The translations under genes were made by a program, and so were the position numbers. Positions 1 through 8,116 of a DNA stretch of 40,752 nucleotides are shown in pieces. The notes beneath the pieces were generated by a model. It was given only the letters and a program-made list of their open reading frames with translations, was not told the origin of the DNA and did no database searches. Source of the stretch: Candidatus Omnitrophota bacterium (lineage in GTDB: Bacteria > Omnitrophota > Gorgyraeia > Zapsychrales > JANLHA01). The stretch lies in the NCBI GenBank assembly GCA_023247795.1, contig JAHFFT010000020.1, positions 1 to 40,752 of the forward strand. The letters run 5' to 3'. Within the stretch, counting starts at the first letter, position 1. Each line of letters begins with the position of its first letter.

Positions 1-545
1 ATACGCGGAATCCGGAACCATTCATGGGGCCGGTCATCTCTGTTGAAGCAGCATCACGGTTGTTGTCGCAGCAAGCCCGGCTTAAAAAACTTGGAGGGAA
101 AGTTTTAAGAGCCATGAGGACCATCAAACCGTATGAGACCTTTTTGGCACCAGGGATCATGGACGTTAGCCAAATCAAAAATCGCGGCGATGAAGAAATT
201 TTTGGTCCCCTGATCCAAGTGATCAGAGTAAAAAATTTCGACGCGGCACTTGAAGAGGCAAATGCAACAAGATTTGGTTTGGCAGCCGGGTTGATCAGCG
301 ACGATGTGAAACTCTATCAGCGATTTTTTGATCGGGTGCGTGCGGGTATCGTGAACTGGAATCGGCCGCTCACAGGGGCCAGTTCAGAAGCTCCGTTTGG
401 CGGGGTAGGATTGAGCGGCAACCAGCGGCCCAGCGCTTACTTTGCCGCCGACTATTGTTCTTACCCAGTGGCCTCGATCGAAACAACAGATATCAAAATG
501 CCGAAACCATTAACCCCCGGCATTGCGGACAAGGAGAAAATATGA
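1..545 (+). CDS. astD: succinylglutamate-semialdehyde dehydrogenase, 3' part (5' end outside window)
   Basis: Frame is open from position 3 (TRNPEPFMGPVIS...). Aldehyde dehydrogenase C-terminal motifs: EEIFGPLIQVIRVKNFDAALEEAN, NWNRPLTGASSEAPFGGVGLSGN. Neighbouring astB supports the AST assignment. Confidence 0.85.
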   Translation, partial: TRNPEPFMGPVISVEAASRLLSQQARLKKLGGKVLRAMRTIKPYETFLAPGIMDVSQIKNRGDEEIFGPLIQVIRVKNFDAALEEANATRFGLAAGLISDDVKLYQRFFDRVRAGIVNWNRPLTGASSEAPFGGVGLSGNQRPSAYFAADYCSYPVASIETTDIKMPKPLTPGIADKEKI

Positions 546-1357
546 AATCGCTCAACGAACTTTTAGAAAAACTCTGGCAGGATTACAGTGCCATGAACAA
601 ACAGGCTGAAGGGATTTATCGTCTTTTATCGCAGCGTGGAGAAAGGATCGAGAATGATCATGTTGCTTTCCGAACGTTTGGTGTTCCGAAAATCAGCATC
701 AATGTTTTGGCCAAGGCCTTTATCCAATTTGGCTATCAGTCGAAAGAGGATTATGAATTTAAGGACAAGAAATTGCGGGCGAAACATTATGAGCACAAAG
801 AGAAAAAATACCCAAAAATTTTTATTAGCGAATTGAAGGTCGAGGAGTTTTCAAAGGAACTGCAAAAGATCGTTCAAGATTTGGTCGATCAGGTCCCGGA
901 AAAATGTACAAAGGATTTGGACTTTTGTGTTGCTGGACGATTGTGGAAGCCGTTGAGTTGGAAAGTTTATGAAAAGCTTTTAAAAGAAAGCGAATATGCC
1001 GCTTGGACCTCTGCTTTCGGTTTTCGGGTCAATCATTTTACCGTCAGTTTCAATGCCTTGAAGGGATTCAAAGATTTGCAGGAGTTTGATCAGTTCATTA
1101 AGAAAAATGGTTATCCCATGAACGAGTCCGGGGGCGAGATCAAGGGTACTCCACAGGATTACCTGGAGCAATCTTCGACCTTGGCGCACCCGGTCGAAGT
1201 TGAATTTGCCGATGGCCGCAAAACGATACCAGCCTGCTATTATGAGTTTGCCCGACGGTATCCGTTGCCCAATGGAAAATTGTTTCAGGGGTTTGTGACC
1301 AAGTCCGCTGACAAAATTTTTGAAAGTACCGACCTGAAGCCAAAGCGAAAGAGCTGA
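542..1357 (+). CDS. DUF1338 domain-containing protein (HglS/YdcJ-like 2-oxoacid dioxygenase/decarboxylase family)
   Basis: ATG at 542 after AAGGAGAAAAT. Contains HVAFRTFG, AFGFRVNHFTVS and VEVEFADG, which place conserved His and acidic residues typical of DUF1338. Confidence 0.8.
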   Translation: MKSLNELLEKLWQDYSAMNKQAEGIYRLLSQRGERIENDHVAFRTFGVPKISINVLAKAFIQFGYQSKEDYEFKDKKLRAKHYEHKEKKYPKIFISELKVEEFSKELQKIVQDLVDQVPEKCTKDLDFCVAGRLWKPLSWKVYEKLLKESEYAAWTSAFGFRVNHFTVSFNALKGFKDLQEFDQFIKKNGYPMNESGGEIKGTPQDYLEQSSTLAHPVEVEFADGRKTIPACYYEFARRYPLPNGKLFQGFVTKSADKIFESTDLKPKRKS

Positions 1358-1392
1358 CAGCCGTAACGCTTGACGCTCTTTAGCTTGCCGCC

Positions 1393-2733
1393 ATGAAAAC
1401 ACTGGAAATCAATTTTGATGGACTCATCGGACCCACGCACAATTTTGCCGGACTAGCGACTGGCAATCTCGCTGCGACCAAAAGTAAATCCAACACGTCT
1501 CATCCCAAGAAAGCTGCGTTACAAGGTTTGGCGAAGATGCGGTTGCTCCATCAGCTGGGTCTGCGGCAGGGATTTGTCCCTCCTCAAGAACGTCCAGATT
1601 TTATCACCCTCAGACAATTTGGTTTTACTGGAACTGAAAAGGCAATTTTAGAAAAGGTGGGCCAGAGCAATGAGAATCTGCTGGCTCGGGTCTATAGTTC
1701 ATCTTTTATGTGGACCGCGAACGCGGCAACGGTCTCTCCCAGTGCTGATACCAAGGACCGGAAGATCCATATCACTCCAGCAAATTTAGCAACATTGCCA
1801 CACCGCGCGTTGGAGTCCCCGGCAACGACGCGCATGTTAAAAGAAATTTTTTTTGATCAAAAGATTTTTCAACATCACCCAGCATTGCCAACGGATGGTG
1901 TTCATTTCGACGAGGGCGCGGCAAATCATTTGCGGATGTGTGCTGAATATGACGGACCGGGGATTGAAATTTTTGTCTATGGAAACAGTGCTGTTTCCGG
2001 AGTCCGGCCGCAAAAATTCGTCAGCCGACAGAGTCTCGAAGCCGCACAGGTAAATGTAAAAAAGCATAAGTTGCGTCAAGAGCAAGCCATTTATGTTCAG
2101 CAAAATCCAAAAGTTATTGATAGTGGTGTTTTTCACAATGATGTCATCGCGATGAACAATCAAGGTTTTTTGATTTTTCATGAGGACGCTTTTGTTGGTA
2201 AATCGGGATTTTTAAAAGAACTTCAAGCGAAGTTTTTAAAGTTCACAGGGCGGTCCTGCTTGATTGAAGAAATTCCAAAGAAAAGATTGAGTGTTAAAGA
2301 GGCGGTCAAGACGTATTTTTTTAATAGTCAGCTGGTGAGTCTCCCGAGTGGTCGGATGGTGATGATTGCTCCCCAAGAGTACTTTGAATCATCTTCGGCG
2401 CGGTCTTTGATTGAAGAGATCGTCCAAAAAGATAATCCTGTGCAAAAGGTCATGGCTGTTGATCTTAAGGAGAGTATGCTCAATGGCGGCGGGCCGGCTT
2501 GCCTGCGGCTGCGGGTTGTCGTGAATGAAAAGGAATTGACGGGGATCCGCGAGAACTATTTGTTGGATGAGAAAAAAATACGACAACTAGAAAATTGGGT
2601 CCGTAAGCATTTTCGTGACGAACTTAATCTTGAAGATTTGAAAGATGCTCAATTGCTCAAAGAAACCCGAACGGCCCTGGATGAATTAACAGAGTTGTTT
2701 GGTTTGGGGAATATTTACGAATTCCAAATTTAA
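1393..2733 (+). CDS. astB: N-succinylarginine dihydrolase
   Basis: FDGLIGPTHNFAGLATGNLA near the N-terminus, then SSFMWTANAATVSPSADT, HFDEGAANHLRM and SMLNGGGPACLRLRVV. Confidence 0.93.
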   Translation: MKTLEINFDGLIGPTHNFAGLATGNLAATKSKSNTSHPKKAALQGLAKMRLLHQLGLRQGFVPPQERPDFITLRQFGFTGTEKAILEKVGQSNENLLARVYSSSFMWTANAATVSPSADTKDRKIHITPANLATLPHRALESPATTRMLKEIFFDQKIFQHHPALPTDGVHFDEGAANHLRMCAEYDGPGIEIFVYGNSAVSGVRPQKFVSRQSLEAAQVNVKKHKLRQEQAIYVQQNPKVIDSGVFHNDVIAMNNQGFLIFHEDAFVGKSGFLKELQAKFLKFTGRSCLIEEIPKKRLSVKEAVKTYFFNSQLVSLPSGRMVMIAPQEYFESSSARSLIEEIVQKDNPVQKVMAVDLKESMLNGGGPACLRLRVVVNEKELTGIRENYLLDEKKIRQLENWVRKHFRDELNLEDLKDAQLLKETRTALDELTELFGLGNIYEFQI

Positions 2734-2767
2734 AAAATTAAACTATGAACTGAAGTTTAACTTCATC

Positions 2768-3001
2768 TTAATGCTTTAACCTTTCATAAAGCGCATCTGG
2801 AGCTAAGTCTGCGCCATTAGGCCAAGCAATAGCACCAAATTCATCAACACGGACTTTAGCAAAAAAGGAGGGATCTTTAAGAGGCTCAAAGACGGGGCCA
2901 AAAAGACGATCAGATAAAGAAACAACACCTTTAACGCCATCATTAAAAAAGATTTCCAACTGATAATTATCTAAAACTTTAACTTTTGTTATTTTTTCCA
3001 T
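2768..3001 (-). CDS. DUF2442 domain-containing protein
   Basis: 77 aa, ITKVKVLDNYQLEIFFNDGVKGVVSLSDRLFGPVFEPLKDPSFFAKVRVDEFGAIAWPNGADLAPDALY; typical DUF2442. Confidence 0.85.
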   Translation of the reverse strand: MEKITKVKVLDNYQLEIFFNDGVKGVVSLSDRLFGPVFEPLKDPSFFAKVRVDEFGAIAWPNGADLAPDALYERLKH

Positions 3002-3011
3002 ATTTACAACA

Positions 3012-3272
3012 TCATTCTAGTGGAAGAATATCCCGTAATGGTTTATGGCTTTGTGCCAGAGACCAGTCTTCCAATAATTCATCTCTGTGCAACGAAGCCC
3101 ATTCCAAGACTAAACCTAGCACTCGCTGAGGCAAACGACCTTTTAATATACGCAATGTTTCAATTTCAATAGCAGCAGAATGATCACCGTAATAAGCATG
3201 AAAATGAGGAGGCACATGCTCATCAAAATACATACGAATATTAATTCCAAAAAATGTACTAATTGTTGGCAT
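3012..3272 (-). CDS. DUF4160 domain-containing protein
   Basis: 86 aa, MPTISTFFGINIRMYFDEHVPPHFHAYYGDHSAAIEIETL; typical DUF4160. GGAGGA Shine-Dalgarno upstream on the minus strand. Confidence 0.87.
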   Translation of the reverse strand: MPTISTFFGINIRMYFDEHVPPHFHAYYGDHSAAIEIETLRILKGRLPQRVLGLVLEWASLHRDELLEDWSLAQSHKPLRDILPLE

Positions 3273-3372
3273 TAATCCTCCATGCTTTCAATAAAATATA
3301 TCACATATACGCCTCTACTATCAAATGATTTGTCCAAAACAAAGCAATAGCCTAACAAACCCACCATTTTCT

Positions 3373-3401
3373 TTGACAAGGAAGGGCTTTTTTTGTAAGA
3401 T
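3373..3401 (+). promoter_or_regulatory. putative sigma70 promoter for the NTF2-like gene
   Basis: TTGACA (3373-3378), N17, TAAGAT (3396-3401). Confidence 0.6.
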
Positions 3402-3440
3402 CGGGTTAACTGAAAAACCTTATCAAAATTGGAGTCAATG

Positions 3441-3863
3441 ATGAAGCTATCTTCGTGGACGCCGGAAGAGTGGAATGAGCAGCAAAAGGAAGTATGGAGT
3501 AATCTGGAAAACCATTGGCAATGCCTTATCGGTGGAAAAATTGAAGAGTTTATAAAGTTTATCCATCCGAGCTTTGTCGGTTATGGCCATGAGAGTCCGA
3601 TCCCTGTTGACCGGCCTTGGCTGGAAAAATGGGTCGGATTTTGGGCCAAATCAACGAAGATCGTCATCTGTGAATTGCGGCCCATCAATTTGAAAGTGCA
3701 TGGAGATGTCGCTATTGTTCAGTACATGATTTTTACCATTGAACAGAATCAAGTTGATCAAGGCAAGCGTGTGATCCGACGCTACACCATGACTTGGAAA
3801 AAGCAAGGCAAGGCCTGGGTCGTCATTGCCAGTCATAACAATTTGATGAAAGAGACGATTTAA
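3441..3863 (+). CDS. SnoaL/NTF2-like nuclear transport factor 2 family protein
   Basis: ORF with internal ATG start after GGAG. Cone-fold pattern: NHWQCLIGGKIEEFIKFIHPSFVGYGHE ... VAIVQYMIFTIEQ ... RRYTMTWKKQGKAWVVIASHNN. Confidence 0.65.
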   Translation: MKLSSWTPEEWNEQQKEVWSNLENHWQCLIGGKIEEFIKFIHPSFVGYGHESPIPVDRPWLEKWVGFWAKSTKIVICELRPINLKVHGDVAIVQYMIFTIEQNQVDQGKRVIRRYTMTWKKQGKAWVVIASHNNLMKETI

Positions 3864-3961
3864 GAAAAGTGAATTTAGATTCACCATTTTTATTCACTAT
3901 TCACCCTTTTTTAATTCCCTCCCATGAGCAAACGCGATTATAGTTTCTCATCAGCCTTAAC

Positions 3962-4441
3962 ATGAAACTTCATCGCCCTTTTGGGATATCAATCCTTGCC
4001 GCGTTAATGCTTTTGATCGGCGGCTTTTCCATCTTTACGATTTTTTTTCATGTGATCGATTCCATCCGTTTTTACGGCTGGTCTTCCTTAACCGTCTGCA
4101 GTGCTTATTCGTTCATTGGGTTCGCGATTTACGGATGCATCCCGATTTTATTTTATAACGTCGGGGTCGGTCTTTTTGAGTCGAGAATATGGGCGTGGAA
4201 TGCCAGTGTTTTCGTTATTCCATTGGCCATGTTCATTTTCTTTTTCAGCGTGGCCATGAATGCCGCTTTGACCGAGACCCTTTATCCCAATCCGACGCTG
4301 ATGGAGCTGCTTTATGACCATGGTGGGATCTTCCTGGACGTCTTTTTTCGGTATTTTTTGTTTATAACACCGTTGGTCTTTTATTTGACCCGCCCCGCTG
4401 TTATCGAGTATTTCAAAAAGGCCTATTTCCACACCGCATAA
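3962..4441 (+). CDS. hypothetical integral membrane protein
   Basis: 159 aa with several long hydrophobic segments; no family recognised. Confidence 0.6.
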   Translation: MKLHRPFGISILAALMLLIGGFSIFTIFFHVIDSIRFYGWSSLTVCSAYSFIGFAIYGCIPILFYNVGVGLFESRIWAWNASVFVIPLAMFIFFFSVAMNAALTETLYPNPTLMELLYDHGGIFLDVFFRYFLFITPLVFYLTRPAVIEYFKKAYFHTA

Positions 4442-4561
4442 CTGTTTTCTCCTCGAGAAAGCGCTTTCTTCAAAACACGCTTTTTTGCCGCACGGCCTTG
4501 TTTTCTAAAAATGCGATATGTTACACTTTTCGTGTACGAGTTAAAGAAAGCGAGAACCGGC

Positions 4562-5713
4562 ATGGCAAGCCAAAGTAAATTCGGTATCATCATTTTCCAG
4601 GTTTTATTGCTTACAATGTTTGGGACAGCGTCGAATTGCTTTGCGTTGATGACGCCGCATCCGCTCAAATCGTATGATCGCGGAGATAAATTGCTTTTAG
4701 AATATCGTGGAGATGAGGCCAAACTGAAGGCCGCAAAAGTTGTGTTTGGTCAATTGATCAAGGCCTTCCCAAAGTCTCCGTATGGATATTTAGGAATGAG
4801 CCGCAGCAATGTCATCGACGCTTATCGCTACGGCAACCATTACAATATGAAGAGGGTCCGTGAGGAGGCGTTGCCATTTGCCATCAAGGCCTTGGAGCTC
4901 GGGGCGGCTTTAAGAGACGTGCACGAGAATTATTCGGTTTATGAACAAATTTTTGAACAGAATGAGCTTAATCAAAAAATAACACAAAAATTTTTAGAAC
5001 TTTTTCCAGAACAGGCCGAGACCTATTTTATGGTCGCCAACTTTATTGAGGACCAGGAGCAACCCGCAAAGGCCTTGGAATATTATCAGGCCGCCCTTGA
5101 ACTCAAACCCAGCGATGATTTGAAGTTGCGGCTGCTGAAACGGATCGCGATGATCTATCTCAACGAAAATGATCAACCGGAAAAAGCCTTGGATTACACC
5201 CAACAGGCCATTGCCCTAAAAGGATCTTCACCGCTGCTGAGCGAATATTTGGGGGTCGTTTATCTGAAATTGAATCAATATCAATCGTCGATTGATAGCC
5301 TGACAGAATCGATCAAGGGGCTCCCGACTAGCACGGCGCAGTATTATTTGGAGGTGGCTCAAGGGTATGCCATGGCAGAAAAGGGGACTGTCCAGGGGGC
5401 CATCGGTCATTTGGAGAAAGCGGCGCAATCCGGAAAAATCGATCGGGAATTGCATTTTCGATTAGGAAATCTCTATTACCAGACGACAAATTATGAATTG
5501 GCGTTTGAACATTTTAAACAAGTGATTGATTGGGGAGGATTTGACGCGCAAACGTATTATTTGGCAGGCCGCTCAGCCAATTCTTTGGGGCATGACGTCG
5601 TTGCCAGAGATTATTTTAGTAAATTTTTGCAAATCGAGCCGCAGGGCCAGGAAGCCGATTGGATCAAAGGCCATTTTCCTGATCTTGTTCAGAATCAGAT
5701 TTCAAAAAATTGA
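4562..5713 (+). CDS. TPR-repeat protein with N-terminal signal/anchor segment
   Basis: Repeated TPR units (PAKALEYYQAALELKPSDD, PEKALDYTQQAIALKGSSP, YELAFEHFKQVIDWGG). Start moved to 4562 because a plausible -10 lies inside the upstream extension. Confidence 0.75.
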   Translation: MASQSKFGIIIFQVLLLTMFGTASNCFALMTPHPLKSYDRGDKLLLEYRGDEAKLKAAKVVFGQLIKAFPKSPYGYLGMSRSNVIDAYRYGNHYNMKRVREEALPFAIKALELGAALRDVHENYSVYEQIFEQNELNQKITQKFLELFPEQAETYFMVANFIEDQEQPAKALEYYQAALELKPSDDLKLRLLKRIAMIYLNENDQPEKALDYTQQAIALKGSSPLLSEYLGVVYLKLNQYQSSIDSLTESIKGLPTSTAQYYLEVAQGYAMAEKGTVQGAIGHLEKAAQSGKIDRELHFRLGNLYYQTTNYELAFEHFKQVIDWGGFDAQTYYLAGRSANSLGHDVVARDYFSKFLQIEPQGQEADWIKGHFPDLVQNQISKN

Positions 5714-5776
5714 AAGCAGCCAGTGTTGGCCATCGGCGCATTTGTTTTGTTGGAAGGAAATGGTAGAATAACATTC

Positions 5777-5801
5777 GCCACGGGAAAACCGTGGCTTTTT
5801 T
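5777..5801 (+). terminator. rho-independent terminator-like hairpin
   Basis: GCCACGG-GAAAA-CCGTGGC followed by TTTTTT, 63 nt downstream of the TPR gene stop and 14 nt upstream of the next ATG. Confidence 0.75.
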
Positions 5802-5815
5802 ATTCGTTCACGCCT

Positions 5816-7042
5816 ATGGCAAAAAAAAGCGAAAAATTGAATGTCTTGATCGTCGAAGACAGCCCGGTTGATCAGAAAATGATTACTGGGATGTTACGGA
5901 ATTCTGGCTTCGGAATATTTGAGTTCAAAATCTGCAGTTCACTTCGGGACTCCTTTGTCCAACTCAAGAAAGAAAAATTTGACGTGGTTTTGCTCGATTT
6001 GAATCTGAAGGACAGTAAGGGGCTGGATAGTCTAAAACGTATCAAGAAAAAATATCCCGATGTTCCCATTGTCGTCCATACCGGGGCTTATGAAGATGCC
6101 TTAGGATTAAAAGCCGTGAGTTTTGGCGCCCAGGATTATTTGATCAAGGGGAAATACCAAAGTTATGTCTTAAGCAAATCCCTTTTTTACGCGGTTGAAC
6201 GAAAAAAGGTCGAATTGGAACTGCAAACGACATTGCAGAGATTGAAGGACACGCAGTCGCAGTTGATTCAGGTGGAAAAGTTGAATGTTGTCGGCGAGCT
6301 GGCGAGCGGCATCGCCCATGAGGTCAAGAACCCTTTGGCGACGATCCTTTCTGGGGTGGAACTTTTAAAAGTAAGGTATCATACCGAAGATAAGCAGCTT
6401 AACGCGGTGTTGGACGCGCTCAAACTTTCCGCCCAGAAAGCGAATCATATCATCAAGGACCTTTTGGACTTCGCGAGTCTTTCGCGCTTAAAGACGCGGA
6501 ATGAAGATTTGCATCTAATTATCGAACAATCGCTGCTTTTGACGGAACACCAATGCCGTAAGCGAGGGATTGTTGTTATAAAAAGATTCGCGAAAAATTT
6601 TCCAAAAATAAAAGTTGATCGGAATCGGATCGAGCAGGTTTTTGTTGATTTGATCCTCAATGCCATCCTTTCCATGCGTGATCATGGCGAATTAACCATC
6701 TCAACGGGGGTTCAACGGTTGTCAGAAAATGACTTAACGAAGCAGCCACAAAAGCTGAGTTCGTTATCGATGGGGGATCAGGTTGTGGTGGTTGACTTTG
6801 ACGATACTGGCACGGGGATCCCCGCAAAACATATGGATAAAATTTTTGACCCTTTTTTTACGACCCGTCGATCTAAGGGGGGGGTCGGTCTTGGGTTATC
6901 GGTTGCCCGCACGATCATGCTCAATCATGGGGGATTGATCTACCTGGAAAATTTGTTCCCCAAAGGCACCCGGGCGCGTTTGATTTTTGAATCCGGATCA
7001 CCCGCAAATCCCATCCGATTTTTTTCAACACAAAGGCAGTAA
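5816..7042 (+). CDS. response regulator receiver / sensor histidine kinase hybrid (REC-HisKA-HATPase)
   Basis: REC: NVLIVEDSPVDQKM ... VVLLDLNLKDSKGLD; H-box ELASGIAHEVKNPLATILSGVELL; ATP-binding DFDDTGTGIPAKHMDKIFDPFFTTRRSKGGVGLGLSVARTI. Confidence 0.92.
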   Translation: MAKKSEKLNVLIVEDSPVDQKMITGMLRNSGFGIFEFKICSSLRDSFVQLKKEKFDVVLLDLNLKDSKGLDSLKRIKKKYPDVPIVVHTGAYEDALGLKAVSFGAQDYLIKGKYQSYVLSKSLFYAVERKKVELELQTTLQRLKDTQSQLIQVEKLNVVGELASGIAHEVKNPLATILSGVELLKVRYHTEDKQLNAVLDALKLSAQKANHIIKDLLDFASLSRLKTRNEDLHLIIEQSLLLTEHQCRKRGIVVIKRFAKNFPKIKVDRNRIEQVFVDLILNAILSMRDHGELTISTGVQRLSENDLTKQPQKLSSLSMGDQVVVVDFDDTGTGIPAKHMDKIFDPFFTTRRSKGGVGLGLSVARTIMLNHGGLIYLENLFPKGTRARLIFESGSPANPIRFFSTQRQ

Positions 7043-7048
7043 AGAAAA

Positions 7049-7077
7049 TTGACTTAAGTCTTTAGTTTGTCTATATT
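7049..7077 (+). promoter_or_regulatory. putative sigma70 promoter
   Basis: TTGACT (7049-7054), N17, TATATT (7072-7077), upstream of ATG 7099. Confidence 0.6.
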
Positions 7078-7098
7078 AAAGAAAAGTCGATATCACAC

Positions 7099-7986
7099 AT
7101 GACCCATAAAAAATTTTTTTATCCGATTTTTTGCGGCCTTGCGGTTGTTTTCATCTTTCTGGGCGTCTTTGATTGCGCTGGAGCCAACGAATTGACGGAT
7201 ATCATTTCCAACAAAGAACGTTTCGAAGATATATTCTTTGAGGTCAGGGACATCAAGATTGCCGAGCTTCCCATCGATTCTGCGCAGTTGGAGCTTTCTA
7301 ATCCTTATATCGCTGATGGTCTGAAAATCGAGATCCCGATGATGGTCATTTCGTTAGACATGATCAACAATACTAAAAATAAAAAATTGGATCTCGCGAA
7401 GGATTTGAAATTTGAGTTGGTTGATGAATTTGGCAATGCCTATCGTCATTTCGCGAAGGCGCCGAAAGATTATCCTGATCCGGTGATTGTTCCTAATCCG
7501 CATTTCCCTAGCCTTTATCCTGATGAAATATTTTCTGAGATGCTGTTTTTTGAAGCGCCGATGGATATTGGAAAACAATTTTACCTGCAGATCGATGCCA
7601 GCGCCTTGGGATATCCGCAGTTGGTTAAGAAACTTTTGCCACGCAGTCAAATGCATCGCATCAATGGACTTTTGCGTAAAAGGGTGGCACAGGAGACCGA
7701 CCTTAAGATTGTTTCTCCTAGCGATGGTGAGCTTGTTAAGCCGGGAGAAACCGTGCCATTAGCCATTGATTTAGCGAATGATGTTTATCTACCGGATTCG
7801 TTGCTCATCATCACCCCGGATTATGTCTTGGAAGATCAGAATTTGAAGCGGCAATATCAGGTCAGGATTCCTGCCGGGTTGAAACAGGGGGAGTATACAA
7901 TTGTGGTTATGGCCCAATGGCAGCAATCTCCTAAGAAAATGAGCATTTCCCAATCCCGCACGCTGAAGGTCGATCTCAGTGAATAA
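7099..7986 (+). CDS. hypothetical secreted protein
   Basis: N-terminal hydrophobic signal (FFYPIFCGLAVVFIFLGVFDCAGA); no family recognised. Confidence 0.6.
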   Translation: MTHKKFFYPIFCGLAVVFIFLGVFDCAGANELTDIISNKERFEDIFFEVRDIKIAELPIDSAQLELSNPYIADGLKIEIPMMVISLDMINNTKNKKLDLAKDLKFELVDEFGNAYRHFAKAPKDYPDPVIVPNPHFPSLYPDEIFSEMLFFEAPMDIGKQFYLQIDASALGYPQLVKKLLPRSQMHRINGLLRKRVAQETDLKIVSPSDGELVKPGETVPLAIDLANDVYLPDSLLIITPDYVLEDQNLKRQYQVRIPAGLKQGEYTIVVMAQWQQSPKKMSISQSRTLKVDLSE

Positions 7987-8023
7987 CAAATCCAATTTTA
8001 GCGCGCAAAACCCGGTATATTTC

Positions 8024-8052
8024 TTGAAAGGGGTATGCGACGGTGTTATACT
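8024..8052 (+). promoter_or_regulatory. putative sigma70 promoter with extended -10
   Basis: TTGAAA (8024-8029), N17, TATACT (8047-8052), preceded by TGT. Confidence 0.6.
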
Positions 8053-8116
8053 CATTTATCAACAATGAAATTTGTTGAAAAAATTAAATTTATCCCACCT
8101 AAAAAATAAGTGCAGA

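Noticed and set aside
980-1402. Minus-strand 140-aa ORF and similar antisense ORFs (e.g. 1837-2181, 28273-28653, 31462-31824)
   Set aside because: They lie opposite strongly supported conserved CDSs, show no recognisable family features, and are expected by chance in long coding regions.
4456-4469. Perfect 14-bp palindrome AGAAAGCGCTTTCT upstream of the TPR gene
   Set aside because: Short, with no T-tract and no matched known operator; could be a binding site but cannot be supported from one occurrence.
4423-4722. Minus-strand 99-aa ORF overlapping the membrane protein and TPR gene starts
   Set aside because: Composition is not protein-like, no family is recognised, and the plus-strand TPR gene is well supported.
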